Positions 36,549-45,362 of a DNA stretch of 64,000 bases are shown in pieces (within the stretch, counting starts at the first letter, position 1; every line of letters begins with the position of its first letter). A program made the position numbers and the translations under genes. The stretch is from Paracoccus marcusii (GTDB taxonomy: Bacteria; Pseudomonadota; Alphaproteobacteria; Rhodobacterales; Rhodobacteraceae). Location of the stretch: positions 1,126,501 to 1,190,500 of the forward strand of contig NZ_CP117466.1 of assembly GCF_028621715.1 (NCBI RefSeq). The letters run 5' to 3'. The notes under the pieces were generated by a model that searched no databases, had not been told where the DNA came from, and saw only the letters and a list, made by a program, of their open reading frames with translations.

Positions 36549-36913
36549 ACAAGATCAAGCAGCTGCAGCAGCTGGAACGCATCGCGCGGCTGAAGGCCGA
36601 GCGTCAGCTCAAGACCTTTGCGGCGTTCAATGCGCACATGACCGTCGCACGCCAGCGCATCGATTCGCTGCAGGCCACGCTGGCGCAAAGCTATGACAGC
36701 ACCGCCCCCCTGACCCTGCCCGAGGCGCGCATCGCCAACGCCCAGGCCGGGCGTGCCGCACGAGAGCTGCGCCATGCCGACCAGGAGCTGCAGCGGATGC
36801 TGCCCCGGTTCCAGATCGCCCGCCAGCAGGCGGCGCGCGAATTCGGCCGGGCCGAGGCGCTGCTGGGCTTGGGACAGGACGAGGCGGAACGCCGCCGCAA
36901 GGAGAAATACTGA
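36542..36913 (+). CDS. FliJ-like coiled-coil protein
   Basis: This 123-residue protein is almost all charged helix, consistent with an antiparallel coiled coil such as FliJ, the stalk of the flagellar export ATPase. The N-terminus [20 protein letters not shown] and the length fit, but coiled-coil sequence gives little specific evidence. It starts inside flhB and ends the plus-strand flagellar operon. If it is FliJ, its partner FliI must be encoded elsewhere. Confidence 0.62.
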   Translation: MVDKIKQLQQLERIARLKAERQLKTFAAFNAHMTVARQRIDSLQATLAQSYDSTAPLTLPEARIANAQAGRAARELRHADQELQRMLPRFQIARQQAAREFGRAEALLGLGQDEAERRRKEKY

Positions 36914-36981
36914 GCCGTCGGCGGCATTGGACAGGCTGCGACCGGGATGCTAGGCACGGTGCCAAGCCACGGGGAAGAGCC

Positions 36982-38025
36982 ATGTTGCACAGCGATCCGA
37001 ACACCGACAGCCACCGCAAGATCTGGACCGCCGAGGGCGCGCGCGCCGTCTTTGACCTGCCGCTGATGGATCTACTGTTTCAGGCGCAGACCGTGCACCG
37101 CCAGCATTTCGACCCGAACCGCGTGCAGCTGAGCCGCCTTCTGTCGATCAAGACCGGCGGCTGCCCCGAGGATTGCAGCTATTGCAGCCAGTCGGCCCGC
37201 CATGCGTCGGGCCTGTCGGCATCCAAGCTGATGGAGGTCGAGCGCGTGCTGGCCGAGGCGCGCCGCGCACGCGACGCCGGTGCCACGCGCTATTGCATGG
37301 GCGCCGCCTGGCGCAGCCCCAAGGCACGCGACATGCCGCAGATCATCGCCATGGTCGAGGGCGTCAAGGCCCTGGGAATGGAGACCTGCATGACCTTGGG
37401 CATGCTGGATGCGGACCAGTCGCGCCAGTTGGCCGATGCCGGGCTGGACTACTACAACCACAACATCGACACGTCCGAGGCGCATTACGGCAACGTCATC
37501 ACGACCCGCAGCTTTGCCGACCGGCTGGATACGCTGGACACCGTCCGGCAGGCCGGGATCAAGGTCTGCTCGGGCGGCATCCTGGGTCTGGGCGAGGGGC
37601 CGCAGGACCGCGTCGACATGCTGGTGACGCTTGCCAACCTGCCGGTCGCGCCGGAAAGCGTGCCGATCAACATGCTGATCCCGGTCGAGGGCACCCCGCT
37701 GGCCGACGCCGCCCCGGTGGACCCCATCGATTTCGTGCGCATGATCGCCACCGCGCGCATCATGATGCCGCGCAGCCATGTCCGCCTGTCCGCCGGCCGC
37801 ACCGCCATGTCGGACGAGATGCAGGCGATGTGCTTCTTTGCCGGGGCCAATTCGATCTTCGTGGGCGACACGCTGCTGACCAAAGACAACCCCGAGGAGG
37901 AAAGCGACATGCGCCTGTTCGCCAAGCTGGGCCTTCAGCCCATGCAGGCGCACGAACATCATCCCGACGCAGCGCGCCGGGCCGAATTGCTGGCCGCCGA
38001 TCCCGCCATTCCGATCCTGCGCTAG
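36982..38025 (+). CDS. bioB: Biotin synthase BioB
   Basis: BioB is a radical-SAM enzyme that inserts sulphur into dethiobiotin. The 347-residue protein has the radical-SAM cysteines Cys61, Cys65 and Cys68 in [13 protein letters not shown] and the auxiliary-cluster regions in ETCMTLGM and [11 protein letters not shown]. The late [25 protein letters not shown] (shown only in part) is a family hallmark. It begins the bioB-bioF-bioD-bioA operon; GGGGAAGAGCC precedes the start. Confidence 0.96.
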   Translation: MLHSDPNTDSHRKIWTAEGARAVFDLPLMDLLFQAQTVHRQHFDPNRVQLSRLLSIKTGGCPEDCSYCSQSARHASGLSASKLMEVERVLAEARRARDAGATRYCMGAAWRSPKARDMPQIIAMVEGVKALGMETCMTLGMLDADQSRQLADAGLDYYNHNIDTSEAHYGNVITTRSFADRLDTLDTVRQAGIKVCSGGILGLGEGPQDRVDMLVTLANLPVAPESVPINMLIPVEGTPLADAAPVDPIDFVRMIATARIMMPRSHVRLSAGRTAMSDEMQAMCFFAGANSIFVGDTLLTKDNPEEESDMRLFAKLGLQPMQAHEHHPDAARRAELLAADPAIPILR

Positions 38026-38040
38026 GGCCGGGGCCGCGGC

Positions 38041-39174
38041 TTGGACCGGCTGGCGACCTATCGACGCGACCTGCAGGGTCTGGCGGGCGATGCGCGGCTG
38101 CGCAGCCTGGCTGAGCGCCGGGGGATCGACTTTTCGTCGAACGACTATCTGGGCCTTGCGCAAAGCGACCGGATGCGGACCGCGGTCGTGCGGGCGCTGG
38201 ACGCGGGCGTTCCGGTGGGCGCGGCGGGGTCGCGCCTGCTGCGGGGCAACACCGACCGGCAGGCCGGGTTCGAGGATGCCGCCGCACGGTTCTTCGGCGC
38301 CGAGGCGGCCTTGGGCTTTGGTGGGGGCTATGTCGCGAACTTTGCGGTCATCACCACCCTGCCTCAGCGGGGCGACCTGCTGCTGATGGATGCGCTGGCC
38401 CATGCCAGCACGCATGAGGGGGCGCGGGCCGGGCGCGCCGAGGTCGCCAGCTTTCGCCACGGCGATGTCGGCCACGCCGAGGATGTGATCACCGCATGGC
38501 GCCGCGCGGGCAACACGGGGGCGGTCTGGATCGCGGTCGAGAGCCTTTACAGCATGGACGGGGACCGGGCGCCGCTGGACGACCTGATGCGGCTGGCGGA
38601 CGCGCACGGCTTTCTGCTGATCGACGAGGCGCATGCGACGGGTGTCTTCGGTCCCCGGGGGCGGGGACTGGCCCATCACCTGGAAGGGCGCGACAACGTC
38701 GTGACGCTGCATACGCTTGGCAAGGCCCTGGGCGGGTCCGGTGCGCTGATCTGCGGGGCGCGGGTGCTGATCGATTTCCTGGTGAACCGCTGCCGGCCCT
38801 TCATCTTTGCCACCGCGCCGTCGCCGCTGATGGCGGCCGCGGGGCTGGAGGCGCTGGCGATGCTGCAGGACGAACCGTGGCGCCAGGCGACCTTGGCGGG
38901 CCATGTCGTGGCGTTCCACGACCAGATGGCGCGCCGCCTGCCGCAGGTTCCGCTGAGCGGCAGCCAGATCGTGCCGCTGATCGTCGGACCCAATGCCGAA
39001 ACCATGGCGCTGGCCGCACAGGTGCAGGCGCGCGGGTTCGACGTGCGCGGCATCCGCCCTCCGACGGTGCCCGAGGGCACGTCGCGGCTGAGGGTGTCGC
39101 TGACGCTGAACGCCACGCGCGCGGATGTGCTGCGGCTGGCCGAGACGCTGGAGGATCTGTGGCCGGATTTGTGA
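38041..39174 (+). CDS. bioF: 8-amino-7-oxononanoate synthase BioF
   Basis: BioF is a PLP enzyme that joins a pimeloyl thioester with alanine. The 377-residue protein has NDYLGLAQ near the N-terminus, the Asp-containing IDEAHATGVFG and Lys228 in TLGKALGG as the PLP lysine. The apparent start is a TTG at 38041, 15 bases after the bioB stop, with only a weak G-rich binding site; no in-frame ATG fits the family N-terminus. The 3' end overlaps bioD. Confidence 0.93.
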   Translation: MDRLATYRRDLQGLAGDARLRSLAERRGIDFSSNDYLGLAQSDRMRTAVVRALDAGVPVGAAGSRLLRGNTDRQAGFEDAAARFFGAEAALGFGGGYVANFAVITTLPQRGDLLLMDALAHASTHEGARAGRAEVASFRHGDVGHAEDVITAWRRAGNTGAVWIAVESLYSMDGDRAPLDDLMRLADAHGFLLIDEAHATGVFGPRGRGLAHHLEGRDNVVTLHTLGKALGGSGALICGARVLIDFLVNRCRPFIFATAPSPLMAAAGLEALAMLQDEPWRQATLAGHVVAFHDQMARRLPQVPLSGSQIVPLIVGPNAETMALAAQVQARGFDVRGIRPPTVPEGTSRLRVSLTLNATRADVLRLAETLEDLWPDL

Positions 39175-39821
39175 TCACAAGCACCGGCACCGATGTCGGC
39201 AAGACGGTCTTCGCGGCCGGGCTGTGCGGGCTGATCGGGGCAGAGTACTGGAAGCCGGTGCAGTCGGGGCTGGCCGGGAACGTCGAAAACGACGCCATTT
39301 CCGCCGCCCGCGGGGATGCCGCCCAACCCGGCACCGACCGCGCCGAGGTCGAGCGGCTGTCCGGCGCCCGGACCCACCCCGAGGCCGTGCTGCTGCCCCA
39401 GCCCCTGTCGCCGCACCGGGCGGCGGAACTGGCGGGCGTCACGCTGGACCCGGCGGGCTGGACGCCGCCCGATGCCGCGCGGCTGGTGATCGAGGGGGCG
39501 GGCGGCGCGCTGGTGCCCGTCACGCGGCAGGTGCTGTTCGCGGACCTGTTCGCGCGCTGGCAGGTGCCGGTGATCGTCGTCTGTGCCACGGGGCTGGGCA
39601 CGATTAGCCACAGCCTGACCGCGCTGGAAAGCCTGCGCGCGCGGGGCGTGCCGGTGCATGGCGTAGCCTTCGTCGGGCCTGCGAATGACGACAACATGGC
39701 GACCATCGGCGATCTGGGTCGGGTCAGGGTGCTGGGACGCCTGCCCCTGCTGGACCGGCTGGACAGGGACAGCCTGAGCGCCGCGATGCGATCCGCGTTT
39801 AGTGCAGGGGATTTCGCATGA
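39159..39821 (+). CDS. bioD: Dethiobiotin synthetase BioD
   Basis: BioD closes the ureido ring of dethiobiotin with CO2 and ATP. The 220-residue protein begins (V)AGFVITSTGTDVGKTVFAA, where GTDVGKT is the P-loop, and has KPVQSG and EGAGGALVPV further on. The GTG at 39159 is chosen because GGAGG lies four bases before it; another GTG at 39171 overlaps the bioF stop. It overlaps bioF by 16 bases and bioA by four. Confidence 0.92.
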   Translation: MAGFVITSTGTDVGKTVFAAGLCGLIGAEYWKPVQSGLAGNVENDAISAARGDAAQPGTDRAEVERLSGARTHPEAVLLPQPLSPHRAAELAGVTLDPAGWTPPDAARLVIEGAGGALVPVTRQVLFADLFARWQVPVIVVCATGLGTISHSLTALESLRARGVPVHGVAFVGPANDDNMATIGDLGRVRVLGRLPLLDRLDRDSLSAAMRSAFSAGDFA

Positions 39822-41047
39822 GCGCCGTCTGGCATCCGTTTTTTCAGCATGGCACCGAACCGGCCCCGCCCCGGGCGGTCGGCACCCAGGACGCGCATAT
39901 CCTGACCGATCGCGGCCCGCTGCTGGACGGGATCAGCAGCTGGTGGGTGGTCACCCATGGCCACAATCAGCCCCAGATCGTGGAGGCCATCCGCGAGACC
40001 GCCGGGCGGCTGGACCAGGTGATCTTTGCCGGGCTGACCCATGACCCGGCGGAGGAGCTGGCCGAGGCGCTGGTGACAATGACGCCCGCGGGGCTGGACC
40101 ACGTGTTCTACAGCGACAGCGGATCGACCGCGGTCGAGGTCGCGTTGAAGATGGCCCTGGGCTATTGGCGCCACGAGGGCGACGGCCGCCACCGCATCGC
40201 GGTGATCGAGGACAGCTATCACGGCGACACCATCGGCACGATGAGCGTCGGAGAGCGGGGGGTCTTCAACGCGGCCTATGACCCGCTGATGTTCGGGGTG
40301 GACCGGTTGCCCTTTCCCGAGGGCGACGGTGCCGCGACGCTGGCGGCGTTCGAGGCGCTGGCGGCCAGCGGGCGGATGGCGGCGATCATTCTGGAGCCGC
40401 TGGTGCTGGGCGCGGGGGGGATGCGGATGTACGACCCCGCGGTTCTGGCCGGGCTGCGGGCGATCTGCGACCGCCACGACGTGCTGATGATCGCCGACGA
40501 GGTGATGACCGGATGGGGCCGCACCGGGCGGTTGTGGGCCTGCGATCATGCGGGCGTCGCGCCCGATATTCTGTGCACGTCCAAGGGGTTGACCGGGGGC
40601 GTGGTGCCGCTGGCGGCGACGCTGGCCAGCGGGCGGATCTTCGACGCGCATCGCTCGACCGACCGGCGACGGACCTTCTATCACTCCAGCAGCTATACCG
40701 CGAACCCGATCGCCTGCGCGGCGGCGCTGGCGCAGGTGCGGCTGTGGCAGGCCAGCCCGATGCAGGCGCGGCTGGACGCGCTGTCCGCCATGCAGGCCGA
40801 ACGGCTGGCGCGGCTGGACGGGCGGTTCACCAACATCCGCCAATGCGGCACCATCGCCGCCGCCGACCTGGTCGTGCCCGAGGGCGGCTATCTGTCCGAA
40901 GTCGGGCCGCGGATGCGGGCGCATTGCATGGATCGCGGCGTGCTGCTGCGTCCCTTGGGGAACACGGTCTATGTGCTGCCGCCTTATTGCGTGACGGGGG
41001 GCGACCTGGATGCGGCCTGGGAGGCCGTCACCTCATTTGAGGTCTAG
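39818..41047 (+). CDS. bioA: Adenosylmethionine-8-amino-7-oxononanoate aminotransferase BioA
   Basis: BioA transfers an amino group, in the family from S-adenosylmethionine, to make 7,8-diaminopelargonate. The 409-residue class III aminotransferase has SSWWVVTHGH near the N-terminus, DSGSTAVEVALKMA, IADEVMTGWGRTG and Lys256 in CTSKGLTGG as the PLP lysine. It ends the biotin operon; no bioC, bioH or bioZ follows. Its last 15 bases overlap the end of the converging EEP gene. Confidence 0.94.
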   Translation: MSAVWHPFFQHGTEPAPPRAVGTQDAHILTDRGPLLDGISSWWVVTHGHNQPQIVEAIRETAGRLDQVIFAGLTHDPAEELAEALVTMTPAGLDHVFYSDSGSTAVEVALKMALGYWRHEGDGRHRIAVIEDSYHGDTIGTMSVGERGVFNAAYDPLMFGVDRLPFPEGDGAATLAAFEALAASGRMAAIILEPLVLGAGGMRMYDPAVLAGLRAICDRHDVLMIADEVMTGWGRTGRLWACDHAGVAPDILCTSKGLTGGVVPLAATLASGRIFDAHRSTDRRRTFYHSSSYTANPIACAAALAQVRLWQASPMQARLDALSAMQAERLARLDGRFTNIRQCGTIAAADLVVPEGGYLSEVGPRMRAHCMDRGVLLRPLGNTVYVLPPYCVTGGDLDAAWEAVTSFEV

Positions 41048-42046
41048 GTCGACCCAGACCAGCCTGCGATGCGAGGCCAGCGCCACGGCCTCTGCCAGCG
41101 GATCGTCGGGCGCGGGCCAGACGACACCCGACGCCAGCACCGACAGCCCCTTCGCAGGCAGGACGTAGTCCAGTCGCAGGTTGCCAGGCGCGCGGTCGTA
41201 TTCCGCCGTATCCAGCGCCGGGTCGCCCCGCTGGCCGGCATTCGGGCCGGTCTGCGGAGGTTGCCATGCGCCGCGCGGCCGGGGGTCCTGGGTAACGGCG
41301 GCCAGCGCCGCCAGCGTGGCCGGATCGCCGTCGCCGTCCTGCGGATCGACGTTCAGGTTGCCCAGGATCGCAAAAGGCGCGTCGGGAAGGTGGGTCAGCC
41401 AGAAGGTGACCTCGTCATGGTTGCGGGCGGGATTGCGATCCTCGAAGGCGGGCGGCGTTGCGGCCAGTGCCAGCAGGTGCAGCGGCCCCGCAGGCGTGTC
41501 CAGCGCCACGTCCCAGTGCGCCGTGCTGGACAGGCGCTGGATGTCGGCATGGGGGCTTCCGGGCATCCGGTGGCCCGGCAGGTCGCGCCACAGCGTCGCG
41601 CTGTGATCGGTGACGCCCGCGATGGACAGCCGCGACAGCACCGCCAGCCCTGCCTGTCCGGTGAAGGCGCCATAGCCCTGCGCATCGCGGGGCTGGCCCG
41701 CGCGTCCGTCGCCATCCAGGTCCACGCCCGTGGCCATGCCGCGGTTGGATTGCGTCGCATGATGATGCGGCATCGCATGACCCTGTTCGGCCAGAAGGCC
41801 CGCGAATGCGGTCAGCGCGCGGTTGTCCAGGTCCCAGTCCAGCCCTGTCAGCAGGATCGCATCGGGCGCGGCATGGGCGATCACCTGCGCCGCGGCCACA
41901 ACCTGCGGATCGCGGGCCATGATGTCGCGCAACAAAAGACCCGGCCCGTCGCGCGACAGGCCGGGGTCCCAGGTGGCGATGCGCAGCGGATCGGCCGCCG
42001 CCGGGCCCGCCAGCAGCAAGGCCAGGGCAAGGGCCCTTAGACCCAA
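41033..42046 (-). CDS. Secreted endonuclease/exonuclease/phosphatase-fold protein, degenerate active site
   Basis: The 337-residue protein has a signal peptide ([17 protein letters not shown]) and an EEP-like fold with [34 protein letters not shown] and [10 protein letters not shown]. The catalytic motif that is usually GDxN is GNLN here, and the final SDH-type motif lacks its Asp, so enzyme activity is doubtful. A TTG at 42046 is taken as start; it gives a clean signal peptide and overlaps the leuD end by ten bases, although no binding site is clear. A longer reading inside leuD is unlikely. Function is unknown. Confidence 0.7.
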   Translation of the reverse strand: MGLRALALALLLAGPAAADPLRIATWDPGLSRDGPGLLLRDIMARDPQVVAAAQVIAHAAPDAILLTGLDWDLDNRALTAFAGLLAEQGHAMPHHHATQSNRGMATGVDLDGDGRAGQPRDAQGYGAFTGQAGLAVLSRLSIAGVTDHSATLWRDLPGHRMPGSPHADIQRLSSTAHWDVALDTPAGPLHLLALAATPPAFEDRNPARNHDEVTFWLTHLPDAPFAILGNLNVDPQDGDGDPATLAALAAVTQDPRPRGAWQPPQTGPNAGQRGDPALDTAEYDRAPGNLRLDYVLPAKGLSVLASGVVWPAPDDPLAEAVALASHRRLVWVDLDLK

Positions 42047-42642
42047 GGGCGGGCCTGGGCCATCTGCGTCTCGAACGTGTCGATGGCGGGGGCCTTTTCC
42101 ATCGTCAGGCCGATGTCGTCTAGGCCGTTCATCAGGCAATGCTTGCGGAACGGGTCGATGTCGAAGCCGTATTCGGTGCCGTCCGCGCCGGTCACGGTCT
42201 GCGCGTCCAGATCGACGGTGATGCGGGCATTCGCGCCCTTTTCGGCATCGCGCATCAGCGCGTCGACCGCATCTTGGGGCAGGACCACCGGCAGGATGCC
42301 GTTCTTGAAGCAGTTGTTGAAGAAGATGTCGGCAAAGCTGGTCGAGACGACGCAGCGGATGCCGAAATCCAGCAGCGCCCAGGGGGCATGTTCGCGCGAG
42401 GAGCCGCAGCCGAAATTGTCGCCCGCGATCAGGATCTGGGCGTCGCGATAGGCGGGCCGGTTCAGGACGAAATCTGGGATCTCGTTCCCGTCGCGGTCAT
42501 AGCGCATCTCATCGAACAGGTTCACGCCCAGGCCGGACCGCTTGATGGTCTTCAGGAACTGCTTGGGGATGATCATGTCGGTGTCGATGTTGACCAGCGG
42601 CATGGGGGCCGCGATGCCGGTCAGGGTGGTGAACTTGTCCAT
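42037..42642 (-). CDS. leuD: 3-isopropylmalate dehydratase small subunit LeuD
   Basis: LeuD is the small subunit of the isomerase that converts 2- to 3-isopropylmalate in leucine synthesis. The 201-residue protein starts [30 protein letters not shown] (part) and has [17 protein letters not shown], the family hallmark. It lies seven bases after leuC on the same strand. leuB is not in the window. Confidence 0.96.
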   Translation of the reverse strand: MDKFTTLTGIAAPMPLVNIDTDMIIPKQFLKTIKRSGLGVNLFDEMRYDRDGNEIPDFVLNRPAYRDAQILIAGDNFGCGSSREHAPWALLDFGIRCVVSTSFADIFFNNCFKNGILPVVLPQDAVDALMRDAEKGANARITVDLDAQTVTGADGTEYGFDIDPFRKHCLMNGLDDIGLTMEKAPAIDTFETQMAQARPWV

Positions 42643-42649
42643 GATGTCC

Positions 42650-44068
42650 TCAGGCCGGTTCGTGCGCGAATTCGCGGATGTCGGTCAGGCGTCCGGTGAC
42701 GCCGGCGGCGGCCGCCATCGCGGGGCTCATCAGGTGGGTGCGGCCCTTGTAGCCCTGGCGCCCCTCGAAGTTGCGGTTGCTGGTCGCGGCGCAGCGTTCG
42801 CCGGGCTTAAGCTGGTCGGGGTTCATGCCCAGGCACATCGAGCAGCCGGCCAGCCGCCATTCAAAGCCCGCGTCGATGAAGATGCGGTCCAGCCCTTCCT
42901 CCTCGGCCATGGCGCGGACCAGGCCCGATCCCGGCACGACCATGCCGCGCACGCCCGGCGCCAGCTTGCGCCCGCGCAGCACGTCGGCGGCCGCGCGCAG
43001 GTCCTCGATCCGGCCGTTGGTGCAGGATCCGATGAAGACCGCGTCGATGGCGATGTCGGTCAGCGGCGTGCCGGCGGTCAGGCCCATATAGTCCAGCGAC
43101 CGGCGCGCGGCATCGACCTTGCCGCCCGCAAAGCTTTCCGGGTCGGGCACGGATGCCGTGATCGGCAGCGCGTCTTCGGGGCTGGTGCCCCAGGTGACGG
43201 TCGGCGCGATGTCCTCGGCGCGGATGGTCAGGACCTTGTCGAAATGCGCGCCGTCGTCCGAGAAGAGCGTCTTCCACCAGGCGACGGCGGCCTCCCACTG
43301 GGCGCCCTTGGGCGCATGGGGGCGGCCCTTGACGTAATTGAACGTCACCTCGTCCGGGGCGATCAGGCCGGCGCGGGCGCCGCCCTCGATCGCCATGTTG
43401 CAGATGGTCATGCGGCCTTCCATCGACAGGTTGCGGATCGCCTCTCCGCAATATTCGATGACATGGCCGGTGCCGCCTGCGGTGCCGGTCTCGGCGATGA
43501 TGCGCAGGACGATGTCCTTGGCGGTCACGCCGGGCGCCAGGCGTCCGGTGATCTCGACCTTCATGTTCTTGGACTTGCCCTGGATCAGGGTCTGGGTGGC
43601 CAGCACATGCTCGACCTCGGACGTGCCGATGCCGTGGGCCAGCGCGCCGAAGGCGCCGTGGGTCGCGGTATGGCTGTCGCCGCAGACGACGGTCATGCCG
43701 GGCAGGGTCCAGCCCTGTTCGGGGCCGACGATGTGCACGATGCCCTGGCGGATGTCGTTCACCGGGTAATAGACCACCCCGAATTCGCGGGCGTTGCGGT
43801 CCAGCGCATCCACCTGGATGCGGCTTTCCTCGTTGTCGATGCCGGTCTGACGGTCCAGCGTGGTGGGCACGTTGTGGTCGGGCACGGCGATCGTGCGTTC
43901 GGGCGCACGGACCGGGCGGCCGGTCATGCGCAGCCCCTCGAAGGCCTGCGGGCTGGTCACCTCGTGGACCAGATGGCGGTCGATATACAGAAGGCAGGTG
44001 CCGTCTTCCTGGCGGTCCACCACATGGGCGTCCCAGATCTTGTCGTAAAGCGTGCGTGCAGGGGTCAT
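42650..44068 (-). CDS. leuC: 3-isopropylmalate dehydratase large subunit LeuC
   Basis: LeuC carries the 4Fe-4S cluster of isopropylmalate isomerase. The 472-residue protein has the three cluster cysteines in FIGSCTNGR and [30 protein letters not shown] and the N-terminal [12 protein letters not shown]. Length is normal. Upstream lie a stem-loop and a short ORF that may form a leader. The ribosome binding site before the ATG is weak (GAAAGACC). Confidence 0.96.
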   Translation of the reverse strand: MTPARTLYDKIWDAHVVDRQEDGTCLLYIDRHLVHEVTSPQAFEGLRMTGRPVRAPERTIAVPDHNVPTTLDRQTGIDNEESRIQVDALDRNAREFGVVYYPVNDIRQGIVHIVGPEQGWTLPGMTVVCGDSHTATHGAFGALAHGIGTSEVEHVLATQTLIQGKSKNMKVEITGRLAPGVTAKDIVLRIIAETGTAGGTGHVIEYCGEAIRNLSMEGRMTICNMAIEGGARAGLIAPDEVTFNYVKGRPHAPKGAQWEAAVAWWKTLFSDDGAHFDKVLTIRAEDIAPTVTWGTSPEDALPITASVPDPESFAGGKVDAARRSLDYMGLTAGTPLTDIAIDAVFIGSCTNGRIEDLRAAADVLRGRKLAPGVRGMVVPGSGLVRAMAEEEGLDRIFIDAGFEWRLAGCSMCLGMNPDQLKPGERCAATSNRNFEGRQGYKGRTHLMSPAMAAAAGVTGRLTDIREFAHEPA

Positions 44069-44124
44069 GGCTGAGGTCTTTCGGCTGTGATGCGGGAAGG
44101 GTGACAGGCGGGCAGCCGTCAGCC
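44069..44124 (-). promoter_or_regulatory. Nested inverted repeats directly before leuC
   Basis: On the minus strand, GGCTGA (44124-44119) pairs with TCAGCC (44074-44069) and CGGCTG (44118-44113) with CAGCCG (44087-44082). The pairs are nested, giving a bulged stem whose bulge holds the weak leuC ribosome binding site and whose outer end touches the leuC ATG. The outer arm contains the stop codon of the short ORF upstream. This could be a translational control element. Confidence 0.4.
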
Positions 44125-44205
44125 CTGCGCGGTCACGCCCAGCATCTCGCCGTAGAAGCGGCCCGGCAGGCGCGCGCGGTCATGAATGTCGAAATAACGC
44201 ATCAT
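44119..44205 (-). CDS. Candidate 28-residue leader or small ORF upstream of leuC
   Basis: ATGATG at 44205 opens a 28-codon frame ([18 protein letters not shown], then [10 protein letters not shown]) that ends 50 bases before leuC, on the same strand. Third positions are GC-rich like real genes here. It has only two Leu, so it is not a classic leucine attenuator peptide. No clear ribosome binding site precedes it. Its stop codon lies in the stem that covers the leuC start. It may be noise; a database search for conservation of the peptide would decide. Confidence 0.35.
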   Translation of the reverse strand: MMRYFDIHDRARLPGRFYGEMLGVTAQG

Positions 44206-44273
44206 CGGGCCAGATTAGGCCAGCATCCGCCTGCTGGCAAGCGCGCGCATGTCAAGGAAAATGCCGCGAGAGA

Positions 44274-44301
44274 TTGAGACGGGCCGAAAAGATGCTATGT
44301 T
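44274..44301 (+). promoter_or_regulatory. Promoter of rsfS
   Basis: TTGAGA (44274-44279) and TATGTT (44296-44301) are separated by 16 bases and resemble sigma-70 -35 and -10 boxes. Transcription would start near 44308, downstream of the two ATG codons (44249, 44294) that could otherwise start the rsfS frame. Confidence 0.45.
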
Positions 44302-44353
44302 GGGGGAACCCCTGCGCCGGGGGCTATCGGCGCGCGGACCGGAGGACTACACC

Positions 44354-44791
44354 CTGTCACAAGACGCCCCGTCGGCCGGTCGGCCGACCTCGACCCAGCA
44401 GACCAGCCAGCATACCAGTGACGACATGCTGGCCCTGGTGCTGAATTCCCTTGATGACGACAAGGCCGAGGAGGTCGTCAGCATCGACCTGCGCGGTCGC
44501 ACGGCCATTGCCGACCACATGGTCATCGCCTCGGGGCGCAGCTCGCGCCAGGTGGGCGCCATCGCGGAGAAGCTGGCCGAGCGCGTGAAGCAGGTCACCG
44601 GCCGCAGCCCCCGGATCGAGGGCAAGGATGCCGGCGACTGGGTGCTGATCGACACGGACGACGTGATCGTCCACGTGTTCCGCCCCGAGGTCCGCGACTT
44701 CTATCAGCTGGAAAAGATGTGGCTGCCCGCCGATGCGCTGGCCCGCGTGCGCGAACCCGCCCAACCGTCCAGCTATCAGCCGCAGGACTGA
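44354..44791 (+). CDS. rsfS: Ribosomal silencing factor RsfS
   Basis: RsfS binds ribosomal protein uL14 and keeps the subunits apart when nutrients are short. The Iojap domain is clear: MLALVLNSLDDDKAEEVV, IADHMVIASGRSSRQVGAIA, and DWVLIDTDDVIVHVFRPEVR. The start is unusual. A CTG at 44354 has GGAGGA eight bases before it and lies downstream of the probable promoter, giving 145 residues. ATG codons at 44294 and 44249 are in frame but lack a binding site. rlmH follows by nine bases, the usual partner. Confidence 0.88.
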   Translation: MSQDAPSAGRPTSTQQTSQHTSDDMLALVLNSLDDDKAEEVVSIDLRGRTAIADHMVIASGRSSRQVGAIAEKLAERVKQVTGRSPRIEGKDAGDWVLIDTDDVIVHVFRPEVRDFYQLEKMWLPADALARVREPAQPSSYQPQD

Positions 44792-44800
44792 TCCGCCGCG

Positions 44801-45268
44801 ATGCGGATCGACATCGCCGCCGTGGGGCGGCTGAAGACCGGCCCCGAGGCGGCGCTGGTCGCCGATTACCTGCAGCGCTTTGCCAAGACCGGCCGCAGCC
44901 TGGGGCTGCCGGCCGTGTCCGTCGTCGAGGTCGAGGATCGCCGCGCCGGCACCATGGCCGCCGAGGCGGACCTGCTGTCCCGCGCCATCCCGCCCGGCGC
45001 GGCGGTGGTGATGATGGACGAACGCGGCGATCAGCCGACCTCTCCCGAATTCGCCGCGCGGCTGGCGGACTGGCGCGACCAGGCGCGCGACGTGTGCTTC
45101 GTGATCGGCGGCGCGGACGGGCTGGACCCGTCGCTGCGGGCGCGGGCCGACTGGCAGATCAGCCTGGGCCGGATGGTCTGGCCGCATCTGCTGGTCCGCG
45201 TGATGCTGGCCGAACAGCTGTACCGCGCCGCCACGATCCTCGCCGGGTCGCCCTATCACCGGGCATAG
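44801..45268 (+). CDS. rlmH: 23S rRNA pseudouridine(1915)-N3-methyltransferase RlmH
   Basis: RlmH is a SPOUT-fold methyltransferase that modifies helix 69 of 23S rRNA on the 70S ribosome. The 155-residue protein has MDERGDQPTSPEFA, the knot motif VIGGADGLDPSL and the ending LLVRVMLAEQLYRAATILAG, followed by SPYHRA, the normal C-terminal Tyr-His. The stop codon lies in a short tandem repeat. Confidence 0.95.
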   Translation: MRIDIAAVGRLKTGPEAALVADYLQRFAKTGRSLGLPAVSVVEVEDRRAGTMAAEADLLSRAIPPGAAVVMMDERGDQPTSPEFAARLADWRDQARDVCFVIGGADGLDPSLRARADWQISLGRMVWPHLLVRVMLAEQLYRAATILAGSPYHRA

Positions 45269-45303
45269 GGGGCACCGGGCATAGGGGGGCACCGGGCTTG
45301 GGC
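45257..45303. repeat. Short tandem repeat at the rlmH stop codon
   Basis: CACCGGGCATAGGGGG occurs at 45257 and again from 45273, with a third diverged copy (CACCGGGCTTGGGCG) from 45290. The first copy holds the last codons and stop of rlmH, and the second is a duplicated stop region. It probably arose by replication slippage. Confidence 0.8.
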
Positions 45304-45362
45304 GGGCTTGGTTGCCGCCGCCGCCCGCGAGGCGTAAGTAAGGGCAAAACCGCGAGGCTCCG

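Noticed and set aside
44119..44205. Classical leucine attenuator peptide before leuC.
   Set aside because: The short ORF has only two Leu and no terminator with T run follows, so a classical attenuator is not supported. It is kept only as a possible leader ORF.
45257..45303. Start of a CRISPR-like or regulator-binding repeat array.
   Set aside because: The repeat units are adjacent without spacers, overlap the rlmH stop and number only two to three; slippage is simpler.
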